Shown here: piece by piece, positions 15,952-24,305 of the stretch
How positions within the stretch are numbered: the first letter of the stretch is position 1
Layout of the letters: every line of letters begins with the position of its first letter
Assembly: GCF_020150455.1 (NCBI RefSeq)
Contig: NZ_CP083740.1
Coordinates: forward strand, 4,278,001 to 4,342,000
Source of the DNA: Bremerella sp. TYQ1
GTDB taxonomy: Bacteria > Planctomycetota > Planctomycetia > Pirellulales > Pirellulaceae
Length of the DNA: 64,000 nucleotides
Reading direction: 5' to 3'
Made by a program: the position numbers and the translations under genes
Notes under the pieces: model-generated
What the model saw: the letters and a program-made list of their open reading frames with translations, nothing else
What the model was told of the DNA's origin: nothing
Database searches by the model: none

Positions 15952-17451
15952 CTACTTGGGTCCGCTGGCGTTGATTTTATCGGCGTCTTTCGATTGGCCG
16001 GACCAGTTGCCGTAGGGTCGATCTCCTTTGATTCGCTTGCCGGTTTTGCTGTCGGTATAGCCGGTGACGCGGTCGTAGAAGTCGACGGTGTAATCTTCCG
16101 GAACGCTATCGCCGGTTTCTTTTTGCCACTTGTCCATCAGCTGACGCATGACGACCAACTGCTTGGCATACTGCTGATTGCCGACCAGATTGTTGGTTTG
16201 CAGCGGGTCGTTCTCGGTGTCGTACAACTCTTCAGCCGGACGCGGGGCGAGCAGGACATCGGCTTGGGCAGCGGTCAAATCGTCTTTCGCTTTCACCAGG
16301 TCTTCGTGTGAAGGGGAACTGACCGAATCGGCTGGGCCGAGCCAGGCTTGTTCCGGACGAGCATTGCGAACATACAAAATGCCCTGCTGATTGCGGACGG
16401 CCCGGCCGTGGGCTTCGTAATCGTGCCAGTTATGTTCGCTGAACGCATAGTTTCGCGTCGTCTCGCCGTGCGGGTCCTTCAGTAGCTTCGCGAAGCTTAC
16501 CCCTTGGGCCTGCTGTGGGATGGTAACTCCGGCAAGCGACAAAAACGTTGGGCAAATATCGATGGCGCTGACTAGCTTGTTGCACGTTTGGCCGGCATCG
16601 CTGATTCCCTTTGGCCAACTGACGACAAATGGCGTTTTCATACCGCTGTCGTGCACACGCGTTTTGCCACGTGGGAAAGGCCGGCCATTGTCGGCCATCA
16701 CAATGATCAGCGTGTTGTCGAACGCGTCTTGGGCTTTCAGTTCTTCGCAGACCTGACCGATGTAGTAATCGAATCGCGTGATCTCGTTGTAGTACGAAGC
16801 AAGATCTTTTCGCGTCGCTGGCTCGTTTCGCATGTAGGGCGAAACCTTCACGTCGTCAGGATTATGCTTTGGGCCGTAGTTGTCCTTTTGCCACTGCGTG
16901 TCGGCATCCCATCCGCGGTGGGCGTCGGTCGCGGCGAACCAAAAGAAGAATGGTTTATCCTTGGGACGCTTCTGAACGACATCGACCCAGTGCCCTTCTC
17001 CGCCAGAATTGCCCGGGACCCGAATGCCACGCTTGTCATCCCAGACGGCTGCTTCATCGGCGTTGTCTTGCGGCATGTGATCCTTGCCGGCCAGCGCCGT
17101 GTAATAGCCTGCTTCTTTGAGCAGTTTGGGAAACTTCACCAGGTGTTCTGGAAGCGGTCGATGCAGTTCGCTCGCCGCGCCGTTGTTGTGTGGGTAGCGG
17201 CCGGTGATGATGCTACATCGGCTCGGGCTACAACTGCTCGCCGTTAGATACGCATTGGTGAACTTCAACCCATCGGCAGCCAACACGTCGATGCTGGGCG
17301 TTCGAGCCGTTTCGCTGCCGTAACAACCGAAGTCGTTCCAGCTGACGTCGTCTGCAATGAAGACGATAAAGTTTGGTCGATCGTCCGCCATGACAGGCAT
17401 CGCCAACAGAAACAGCAGCAAGAGTGGTGCAAGGCAGTGAAGTCGTGGCAT
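15952..17451 (-). CDS. Exported sulfatase (Cys-type)
   Basis: 499 residues from ATG 17451; the frame is open further but the signal peptide MPRLHCLAPLLLLFLLAMPVMA begins there. Metal Asp pair in FIVFIADDVSW, and the sulfatase signature SSCSPSRCSIITGRYP whose first Cys (in CxPSR) is converted to formylglycine. Family knowledge: hydrolysis of sulfate esters in the periplasm with calcium. The nearest named groups are heparan N-sulfatase/sulfamidase-like enzymes, but I would not fix a substrate. Opposite strand to the DUF1559 pair before it. Confidence 0.9.
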   Translation of the reverse strand: MPRLHCLAPLLLLFLLAMPVMADDRPNFIVFIADDVSWNDFGCYGSETARTPSIDVLAADGLKFTNAYLTASSCSPSRCSIITGRYPHNNGAASELHRPLPEHLVKFPKLLKEAGYYTALAGKDHMPQDNADEAAVWDDKRGIRVPGNSGGEGHWVDVVQKRPKDKPFFFWFAATDAHRGWDADTQWQKDNYGPKHNPDDVKVSPYMRNEPATRKDLASYYNEITRFDYYIGQVCEELKAQDAFDNTLIIVMADNGRPFPRGKTRVHDSGMKTPFVVSWPKGISDAGQTCNKLVSAIDICPTFLSLAGVTIPQQAQGVSFAKLLKDPHGETTRNYAFSEHNWHDYEAHGRAVRNQQGILYVRNARPEQAWLGPADSVSSPSHEDLVKAKDDLTAAQADVLLAPRPAEELYDTENDPLQTNNLVGNQQYAKQLVVMRQLMDKWQKETGDSVPEDYTVDFYDRVTGYTDSKTGKRIKGDRPYGNWSGQSKDADKINASGPK

Positions 17452-17547
17452 GAGTATTTCCGCGCAGAATCGAGAAATGAGGTGGGTGGTGGGACTCAAG
17501 GACAGTATCCTTGATGACGATTTGCAGGTCAAATAGGGGCTGCCGAC

Positions 17548-17937
17548 ATGAACTTTTTCGACGTCTTCTTCCTCGTCGCATTGCCTGCAAGTCTCTTTGC
17601 CGGACTCGCTGCGATTGGGTATGCCCTGATGAAGTATCTGCCGACGGCACGCAAGCTGGGCTGGTTGTCGGTTGTATTTGATGTTTACGCCCTAGGCTTC
17701 TTCGCGATTCAGATTGCCGACGGAAGCCCGTTTACTTCCGATGCAGAGATCTTTCTGTTTCTTTCCATCCCCGGAGCCTTGGGGATGTTCGCACTGGTTT
17801 TGTGTTGGCTTTACCGAGGGCAAGACCCGCTACCGGATGGGAAGATTCCCCTGACCATGATCTTCTATCTAACGGCTGTGGTGGGACTTATGATGTCGTT
17901 TTGCATGTGTGCCGGGGCCATATCCGATTGGCCGTAA
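17548..17937 (+). CDS. Small integral membrane protein, unknown
   Basis: 129 residues with about four hydrophobic helices (FFLVALPASLFAGLAAIGYAL; VVFDVYALGFFAIQIA; FLFLSIPGALGMFALVLCWL; LTAVVGLMMSFCMCAGA). No family motif recognised. Divergent from the sulfatase at 17451 with 96 bp between the starts. Confidence 0.65.
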   Translation: MNFFDVFFLVALPASLFAGLAAIGYALMKYLPTARKLGWLSVVFDVYALGFFAIQIADGSPFTSDAEIFLFLSIPGALGMFALVLCWLYRGQDPLPDGKIPLTMIFYLTAVVGLMMSFCMCAGAISDWP

Positions 17938-18389
17938 ATTGTTTTGTCAATGAGCTGCGTACTTCTACTTAATTATCGCATAATTCCTGCACAGTCGTCC
18001 AACATTACTCCAGCGTGTGGTCGTTTCTTCGCGAGTGATTTTCTCGATTGGCGCAAAATTGTGTGTGCGTGAATCACTACCACTATTTCTGGCTGATCGT
18101 GTCCCGTTTCACAGGTAGAAACCGGCTATGTGGGGCGCATGTTCGTTGACATTTCGTGAATATTTCTTGCATACTGTGCGCATACTTGATTACAATTGAT
18201 CAAGTCCCCACTCTGACACGCACAGTCAATTCTTAAGGGGACTCCCAGCGGCATTATCTTCTTGAAAATTCGCTTGACGATTGGACATCCGGATTGCTCT
18301 CGTTAAATATGCTCAATCGAATGATTGTGTTAAAAGACTGATGCTCCTTCGGTTTTTGTGTGATCAAGTTAGATGACAGGAACGACCCC
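17938..18389. other. Intergenic region (452 bp)
   Basis: AT-rich. Contains a small inverted repeat CTTGAT...ATCAAG (18185-18204). No coding frame or named element seen; it probably holds the promoter of the 18390 gene. Confidence 0.45.
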
Positions 18390-19124
18390 ATGCGACTTCC
18401 CGTGATTCGTGGAACGATCGATCGCCGCATTCTCGCCAACTATCGAGTTGTGCCTGAAGTGCTTGAGAGCATTTTGCCAAAACCTTTCCGACCGCAGCTT
18501 GTTCATGGCTTCGGAATTGCTGGGATCTGCTTGATTCGACTCAAGCAGATTCGGCCGAGTGTGTTTCCGGCATTCCTTGGAATAGCTTCAGAAAACGCGG
18601 CGCATCGGATTGCGGTGGAATGGGATGATGGTGGTGATATTCGAACCGGCGTTTATATACCTCGCCGCGACACGTCTTCCTCGATCAATGCTATTGCTGG
18701 AGGAAGGATTTTTCCTGGGGTTCATCATCGGGCCAATTTTGATGTCCGTGAGACCGCGAACCATTACCGCGTGAAAGTGACGAGTCGCGATCGGCAAACC
18801 CACTTTTTGGTTCAAGGAGAGTTGTCCGATAAATTCCCAACAGGATCGATCTTTGAGTCACTCGACGATGTTTCGCAATTCTTTGAAGCGGGATCGCTCG
18901 GCTATTCACCGAGTCATCGCTTAAACCATTTTGACGGTCTAGAACTTCGATCGCTCAATTGGCGGACTCTGCCACTGGCGATTGATAAGATCGAGTCGTC
19001 GTTTTTCGATAACGTCGATCTTTTCCCGCCCGGCTCGGCTACGTTCGACAATGCTCTCCTCATGCGCGGGATTGATCACCAGTGGCACGAGCGGGAACCG
19101 ATCTGCTGCTCGTCAACGATTTAG
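18390..19124 (+). CDS. DUF2071-like / acetoacetate-decarboxylase-fold protein
   Basis: 244 residues from ATG 18390, with AGG nine bases upstream (GTG 18360 is the alternative). The N-terminal block NYRVVPEVLESILPKPFRPQ and the following GFGIAGICLIRLKQIRP resemble the start of the DUF2071 (YqjF-like) family, which shares the acetoacetate decarboxylase fold. No catalytic Lys can be assigned with confidence. No signal peptide. Function unknown. Confidence 0.68.
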   Translation: MRLPVIRGTIDRRILANYRVVPEVLESILPKPFRPQLVHGFGIAGICLIRLKQIRPSVFPAFLGIASENAAHRIAVEWDDGGDIRTGVYIPRRDTSSSINAIAGGRIFPGVHHRANFDVRETANHYRVKVTSRDRQTHFLVQGELSDKFPTGSIFESLDDVSQFFEAGSLGYSPSHRLNHFDGLELRSLNWRTLPLAIDKIESSFFDNVDLFPPGSATFDNALLMRGIDHQWHEREPICCSSTI

Positions 19125-19131
19125 CAAGGAA

Positions 19132-19162
19132 GATGGCTAACGCCTCGGACGGCGTAGCCATC
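19132..19162. terminator. Hairpin between convergent genes
   Basis: GATGGCTAACGCC (19132-19144) pairs with GGCGTAGCCATC (19151-19162) with one bulge. It lies 8 bp past the stop of the 18390 gene. It is also the kind of palindromic unit that recurs in this genome. Confidence 0.5.
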
Positions 19163-19212
19163 CTACAACGATTCCGTGAAAATTCGCTCAACCACGGGAC
19201 AATCCAGTTCCC

Positions 19213-19234
19213 GCGTCCGCACAGCGGACCCTAC
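19213..19234. repeat. GTAGGGTCCGC palindromic repeat, single copy
   Basis: CGTCCGCACAGCGGACCCTAC, the reverse complement of the repeat at 49837. On the minus strand its first bases (TAG) are the stop codon of the sulfatase that ends at 19231. Confidence 0.6.
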
Positions 19235-20559
19235 TGCCAAGGCACCGCGCCGGCCGCTTGAATTTGCGTTTGCAGGGCTTGCTGGAGCTCGCGGAACTTT
19301 TGGCGGTTGGTTTTTGCCAGGTCGTTTTGTTCCTGTGGATCTTCTTTTAAGTGGTAAAGTTCCAATGGCGAGTAGGGATCGTTCTGCATCAGTTTCCAGC
19401 CATCGCGAATGATCGCCTGGTAAGCTTTGCCGCCGTAGCGCTGGCCTCCTTCGCGGCGAACGAAGTAGAGATCGCGCTGCTTTTTGGGCATCGGTTTGCC
19501 CTCGAACAGCGGGACCAAACTGACCGCGTTCAAGTCTTCGGCCGGAGTGCCACCGGCGAGTTCGACGAAAGTCGGGAAGACGTCGAAGTTCATTCCTTCG
19601 TAGTTGGTCGTGCTGCCTGGTTGAATGTGCCCTGGCCAGCGGACGAAGAAGGGAACCTTCAGCCCGCCGTCGTAATGGCTTTGCTTGCCGTCGCGCCAAG
19701 GGTCGTTGTTCTGAGCATGTGGCAGGCTGCCGCCGTTGTCGCTGCCGAAGTAAACGACCGTGTTCTCGGCCAGACCAAGCTCTTCGAGCGAAGCCAACAC
19801 TTTGCCGACGGCATCGTCCAAATGCTGTACGAAGGCGACGTTCATGGCTCGCTTTTCGTTTAGTTCCGGCTGCGCTTTCTTCACCGCATCGAGGTACGCT
19901 TGCGGCGGCTCGATTGGAAAGTGGGGCGCGTTGTATGCGAGGTAAAGAAAGAACGGCTCCTCCTTGGTTTGCGAACGCTCGCGAAGGTAGTCGGTCGCGA
20001 ACTGCGTGAACAGATCGGTCGCGTGCCCTTTCGGGTCGATCTCTTTCTGATTCAACCGCATGTAATTGTTGCCTTGGCGGCGATGCGTGATATAGCTGTC
20101 CATCATGTCGCCCAGGAAGCCATGGAAATGGTCGAAGCCGCGTTCGTTAGGTGTGTTGGGCGACTCCAATCCAAGATGCCACTTACCGATGCAAGCTGTG
20201 TGGTAGCCTTGCTTCTTCAGTTGATCGGCCAGCGTCGGGACGCCTGGTTTCAGGAAGCCCCACGAGTTGCCTGGCGTCGTGCGAATCACCCCCGGCACAC
20301 CAACCAGGTCAGGATAACGTCCGGTCAAAAGCGCGGCCCGCGATGGAGAGCAAACAGTGCAGTTGGCCCGCATCTGCGTGAACGTTAACCCTTCGGCGGC
20401 CAATTGATCGATGTGCGGTGTGCTGACGTCCGATTCGTGATAGGTCGAGACGTCGCCGTAGCCGAGATCGTCGGTATAGATGATCAGAAAGTTAGGCTTC
20501 GCCCCGAACGTGGTCGACGCGAACAGCAGAAGAGAAAGCAGCGGCACGATGTTCTTCAT
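19231..20559 (-). CDS. Exported sulfatase (Cys-type)
   Basis: 442 residues from ATG 20559, where the signal peptide MKNIVPLLSLLLFASTTFGA begins; the frame is open to 20727 but that part is repeat-derived. Metal site LIIYTDDLGYGDVS and signature VCSPSRAALLTGRYPD (formylglycine Cys). HIGKWHLG and DNGG blocks are typical of arylsulfatase A-like enzymes. The protein ends directly in the dispersed repeat, which supplies its TAG stop. Next to another sulfatase upstream on the same strand. Confidence 0.92.
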   Translation of the reverse strand: MKNIVPLLSLLLFASTTFGAKPNFLIIYTDDLGYGDVSTYHESDVSTPHIDQLAAEGLTFTQMRANCTVCSPSRAALLTGRYPDLVGVPGVIRTTPGNSWGFLKPGVPTLADQLKKQGYHTACIGKWHLGLESPNTPNERGFDHFHGFLGDMMDSYITHRRQGNNYMRLNQKEIDPKGHATDLFTQFATDYLRERSQTKEEPFFLYLAYNAPHFPIEPPQAYLDAVKKAQPELNEKRAMNVAFVQHLDDAVGKVLASLEELGLAENTVVYFGSDNGGSLPHAQNNDPWRDGKQSHYDGGLKVPFFVRWPGHIQPGSTTNYEGMNFDVFPTFVELAGGTPAEDLNAVSLVPLFEGKPMPKKQRDLYFVRREGGQRYGGKAYQAIIRDGWKLMQNDPYSPLELYHLKEDPQEQNDLAKTNRQKFRELQQALQTQIQAAGAVPWQ

Positions 20560-20604
20560 GGTGGGGCTCGGACGGGAAAAAGGACGAAATGCGGATGTCG
20601 TTTT

Positions 20605-20728
20605 CATGCTCACGTCTGCGTGGGCATGTTTGATTTCAAGGGATGGAAAAGACATGCCGACGAAGACGACGGCATGGCACCCAACGGATCGCATCGAACG
20701 ACAGCATGCCCACGCGGACATGAGCATG
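20605..20728. repeat. Inverted-pair intergenic element (CATGCTCACG type)
   Basis: CATGCTCACGTCTGCGTGGGCATG-type 24-mers occur at 20605-20628 and, inverted, at 20705-20728 with 22 of 24 matches. The whole 124-bp stretch lies between two sulfatase genes. Confidence 0.65.
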
Positions 20729-20766
20729 GCACCCGAAATCGATGGTGCGTTGATCCGGTGGGTCGT

Positions 20767-22110
20767 TTACTCGGCGAATTCTTCTTCGTGAAGTTTGGTC
20801 AGGCGCTGGACGACGTCGGGGTGTTGATCGGCCAGGTTGTTCTTTTCGCCAGGGTCTTCGGTAATGTTGGCAAGGAACAGTTTGAACGACGCGTTCTTGG
20901 CATCTTCGTGGGTGTCGCGGGTATTGGCGATCAGTTTCCAATCGCCGGCGCGGACTGCCCAAGCGGCATTGGGCCCTTTGCCGACTTGCCAATGCAACGG
21001 GTGATTGAAGTGTGCCGTTTTGGCTTGACCATCCTTTAAAACCGGTACCATGCTGCGGCCGTCGAGATGTGTTTCGGGAAGCTTCACCCCGGTCAGTTCG
21101 GCCAGCGTCGGCATCCAGTCGCACGCGTGCGTCATCTGATTGCGGACTTCCCCTTCCGGCAAATGGCCAGGCCAACTGATGATGCCTGGCAGGCGGATGC
21201 CTCCCTCGAACATGCTGAACTTGGCACCGCGATACGGCCCGCTGTTGCCGCCGCCGAAGTGAGCACGTTCTTCGGTCGAATAACCGTTGTCGGACTGATA
21301 GATGATGATTGTCTTCTTGCGGAGGTCGAGCTTATCGAGCTTCGCGAGTACCTGACCGACACGTTCGTCTTGCGAAGCGATGAACGCGGCGTACAAGTTA
21401 CGGGGATACTCGACATCCTGAAACTGCTCTAACCACTTCGCTTCTCCCTGGTAAGGATAGTGCGGCGTGTTCATGGCATAGTAGATGAAGAACGGCTGGT
21501 CCTTGTTGTTCTCGATGAACGTGCAAGCTTCGTCCGCCATCAACTGGGGAAAGTAGGTTCCATCTTCGTACACTTCTTCGCCGTTACGCCATAAGTCGTG
21601 ACGGTTGGGACCATTCCAGTAGAAGAAGTGCGAGTAGTTGTCGATGCAGCCACCCATGTGACCGATCGAGTAATCGAACCCCTGGGCCAGCGGCATCGTC
21701 TCTGGCGTATAACCGATGTGCCATTTGCCGATGTGGGCGGTCGCGTACCCTGCCGACTTGAACATCTCGGCGAGGGTGATCTCTTCGCTAGGCAGCGCAC
21801 CGCCGCCCCCCTTCTTCGACGAGCAGTTACTTGGCACGCCAGCACGGACTGGCCAGCGACCGGTAAGTGCCCCGGCCCGGGATGGCGAACAGACAGGCGC
21901 CGCCGAATAGAACTGCGTCAGCCGGACGCCATGCACGGCCAGCGAGTCCATGTGCGGCGTATGCAAATCCTTCGCCCCATAACACCCCGCATCGACGGAG
22001 CCTTGATCGTCGGCGAGGATAAAGATGACGTTGGGCTTTTCATCCGCGAAGGCAGACGCGAGATTCGCCAACAACAGAAAAGCCGCGGCGATCAGGGAAA
22101 CTCGTTTCAT
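20767..22110 (-). CDS. Exported sulfatase (Cys-type)
   Basis: 447 residues. Signal peptide MKRVSLIAAAFLLLANLASAFA, metal site VIFILADDQGSVDAG, signature VCSPSRAGALTGRWPVR, then HIGKWHIG and QSDNGYST. It looks like an arylsulfatase A/N-acetylgalactosamine-6-sulfatase-like enzyme; the exact substrate cannot be stated. Separated from the sulfatase downstream by the CATGCTCACG element, so cotranscription is uncertain. Confidence 0.91.
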   Translation of the reverse strand: MKRVSLIAAAFLLLANLASAFADEKPNVIFILADDQGSVDAGCYGAKDLHTPHMDSLAVHGVRLTQFYSAAPVCSPSRAGALTGRWPVRAGVPSNCSSKKGGGGALPSEEITLAEMFKSAGYATAHIGKWHIGYTPETMPLAQGFDYSIGHMGGCIDNYSHFFYWNGPNRHDLWRNGEEVYEDGTYFPQLMADEACTFIENNKDQPFFIYYAMNTPHYPYQGEAKWLEQFQDVEYPRNLYAAFIASQDERVGQVLAKLDKLDLRKKTIIIYQSDNGYSTEERAHFGGGNSGPYRGAKFSMFEGGIRLPGIISWPGHLPEGEVRNQMTHACDWMPTLAELTGVKLPETHLDGRSMVPVLKDGQAKTAHFNHPLHWQVGKGPNAAWAVRAGDWKLIANTRDTHEDAKNASFKLFLANITEDPGEKNNLADQHPDVVQRLTKLHEEEFAE

Positions 22111-22206
22111 GGAATGGAGACCTGACGGGGGAACAGGAAGGATATTTGCTGACCGTTTAGTATCCTTGACTGAAAGAGTAGGGTCAAATTTCGGTGACTC
22201 GACTCG

Positions 22207-22701
22207 CTAATCTGGCTCTACGTCGGATGTTTCCGATTTTTGTTCGGCTAGTTTTGTGCTGATTCGTTCGAGATGGTCTTGGATCTCTTCCCTGCTCGAG
22301 CCGGTTTGTGGATCAAAGGACCATTCTTCTTCGAGTTGGCGCATGCTGCCGTCTGGATTTACATACACGACTGCCCCAATCGGAAACTCCGTTTCGTGAC
22401 CATTGACGGAAACCAGGAAGAAATTAGTCGTTGGAGTAATCCTCGGATCCGACCCATGAAATTCTAAACTGGCGTCGTAAATGACAAACGCTTCGGGATG
22501 GATCAACCCTGTTTTACGATCCTCTGACGTGACGTACAAAGCGGTCCATTCGGAGCCTTCATGCTGAACAACTACCGGCTTCCAAAACGACCAAGCACGC
22601 GGCGTACTGGGTTCTGCCGGAGGTGGTTGCCGCTCAATACAGCCACCTATAAGGACGATCGTCACGATGGATGCCAAATTGAATTTGTGATTTGGGATCA
22701 T
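22207..22701 (-). CDS. Hypothetical lipoprotein
   Basis: 164 residues. Signal peptide with lipobox VLIGGC; no family recognised in the mature part, which ends in a Glu/Lys-rich, possibly helical tail. Sits between the sulfatase at 20767-22110 and the RraB-like gene, on the sulfatase strand. Confidence 0.6.
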   Translation of the reverse strand: MIPNHKFNLASIVTIVLIGGCIERQPPPAEPSTPRAWSFWKPVVVQHEGSEWTALYVTSEDRKTGLIHPEAFVIYDASLEFHGSDPRITPTTNFFLVSVNGHETEFPIGAVVYVNPDGSMRQLEEEWSFDPQTGSSREEIQDHLERISTKLAEQKSETSDVEPD

Positions 22702-22874
22702 GAATGGCGCTAGATATAAAGATGGGGCGAGATGTAAATCAACCTAACGCACGCACACCGGACGTGAAACCGTGTTAGCAGGCGAATCCCGACAATAGCG
22801 TGGATAGGTTGCCAGCTTTGGAATGAGTAGAATACAATCTCGAACGCTTCCTTACTCTACAAGGACCTACAGCC

Positions 22875-23213
22875 ATGTTCGACCCCGAAGCAAAAGCAGT
22901 CACCGCCCAGGCTCTCGAGCACATCGAGGCGGAAGGGACCGATCTTTCCAAGCCGATCGAGATGGACTTCTTTCTGGCCGTGCCGAGCCAGGAATCGGGT
23001 GAACAGTGTGCCGCCGAGGCTCGCAAGATCGGCTTCGAGACAAGCGTTGAACAAGACGAAGAGTCTGGCGAATGGACGTGCTATTGCACCAAAACCATTT
23101 TGGCGACGGTCGATACGGTTTTCGAGATTGAAGAGAACCTCGACGATTTGGCCCAACCGTTTGGTGGCTATAGCGATGGGTTCGGCACGTTCGGCAACCA
23201 GGACGACGACTAG
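22875..23213 (+). CDS. RraB-like protein (RNase E inhibitor domain)
   Basis: 112 residues. The layout IEMDFFLAVPSQESGEQCAAEARKIGF, then an acidic EQDEESGEWTCYCTKT and FEIEENLDDLAQPFGGYSDGFGT, matches the small acidic RraB family, which in E. coli binds RNase E and alters its mRNA preferences. No signal peptide. The stop codon abuts that of the convergent gene with no base between. Planctomycete function is untested. Confidence 0.72.
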   Translation: MFDPEAKAVTAQALEHIEAEGTDLSKPIEMDFFLAVPSQESGEQCAAEARKIGFETSVEQDEESGEWTCYCTKTILATVDTVFEIEENLDDLAQPFGGYSDGFGTFGNQDDD

Positions 23214-24215
23214 CTAGTTACCGCCGGGTGCTTGCAGCATCGCATGCACATGTTTGGGATCAAGTCCCAAGATATCGTCGATCGGTTTCGCAACGCGGCG
23301 TTCGAATTCGGTTGGGCTGGTTTTATCGCAATAGACCGCACCGGCATGGATCGGCACGCGTAGCTGTTGCGGCTGTACGGGCGATTGAAAGTCGGCCAAG
23401 TCGATGTGGTACATCGTCACGTGGCAGACCTGACGTGACTGCGGGCGAAAGTCGAGAATCAACTTCGGCAATTGAAACACACATGTCTCGCACGGCGGCT
23501 GCAAATAGAAGTGCAGCGAACAGCTGATGACGCGGCCACTATCTTTCTGCGTGACGATGTTGGCCCAAATGGCGTCGTGATCTTCGTCGGCAAGAACCCA
23601 GTACTGAACCTGGTTGAAGTGAGCGAGCAGGAAGTTGTGACCGGCGTGCGGCTCGGTTTGGTAGTTGCGATCGAGTAACTGTGAAGTGCGACCGAACAAC
23701 TGACTGGGGTGGATGCCGGTGACTTGGTTTGAGTCGATCGAGAAGTGATCGATCGTTTCCAAGTTGCCGCTGCGATAAAGCGATACTTGAGAGACCGGCG
23801 AAAAGGCATTCACGCGATGCGACTTGTCGTACGAAGTTCGATCGACGAACGTATCTTTGGTAAAGTCGAGCTGTGACTTCGTCCATGCCGCCCCCTGGAC
23901 CATTTCGATTTTCACCCCTGGAGGCGATGGGGGGAGCTGATGCTGGGCAGCACTAAGGCCAAGCTTCTCGAGAAACTTCCACTGCAAGATCGACTCGCGA
24001 TCATACGGAATTGCTTCAAGTCGGCTACGAAACTGAATGACGTCGGCGATCGTTTCCAGCTGAACGCCATCCAAGTCGGCGATGATCGCCCGCTGCAGTT
24101 CGATGTGCCCTTGCTCCGGCAGCGCAAACCGATCGCGCAACCGCTTCTCTTCAGCGAAGAGAGGCGACACGCCAACGATCAGCAACAAGCTTAGCGACAA
24201 CAAGCGACCAAACAT
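23214..24215 (-). CDS. Hypothetical exported protein
   Basis: 333 residues from ATG 24215, where the signal peptide MFGRLLSLSLLLIVGVSPLFA begins. A CETC motif lies near residue 250. Other hydrophobic content is low, so it is probably secreted and soluble. No family recognised. It ends tail-to-tail against the RraB-like gene. Confidence 0.65.
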   Translation of the reverse strand: MFGRLLSLSLLLIVGVSPLFAEEKRLRDRFALPEQGHIELQRAIIADLDGVQLETIADVIQFRSRLEAIPYDRESILQWKFLEKLGLSAAQHQLPPSPPGVKIEMVQGAAWTKSQLDFTKDTFVDRTSYDKSHRVNAFSPVSQVSLYRSGNLETIDHFSIDSNQVTGIHPSQLFGRTSQLLDRNYQTEPHAGHNFLLAHFNQVQYWVLADEDHDAIWANIVTQKDSGRVISCSLHFYLQPPCETCVFQLPKLILDFRPQSRQVCHVTMYHIDLADFQSPVQPQQLRVPIHAGAVYCDKTSPTEFERRVAKPIDDILGLDPKHVHAMLQAPGGN

Positions 24216-24305
24216 GGTCGATTCTCCGACAGGTTTTGTGGGGATGCCGATAGCGTAATCCAAAGCGATCCCTGCCGCATGGCCTGCCCCCCGCTGGAAA
24301 TCGGT

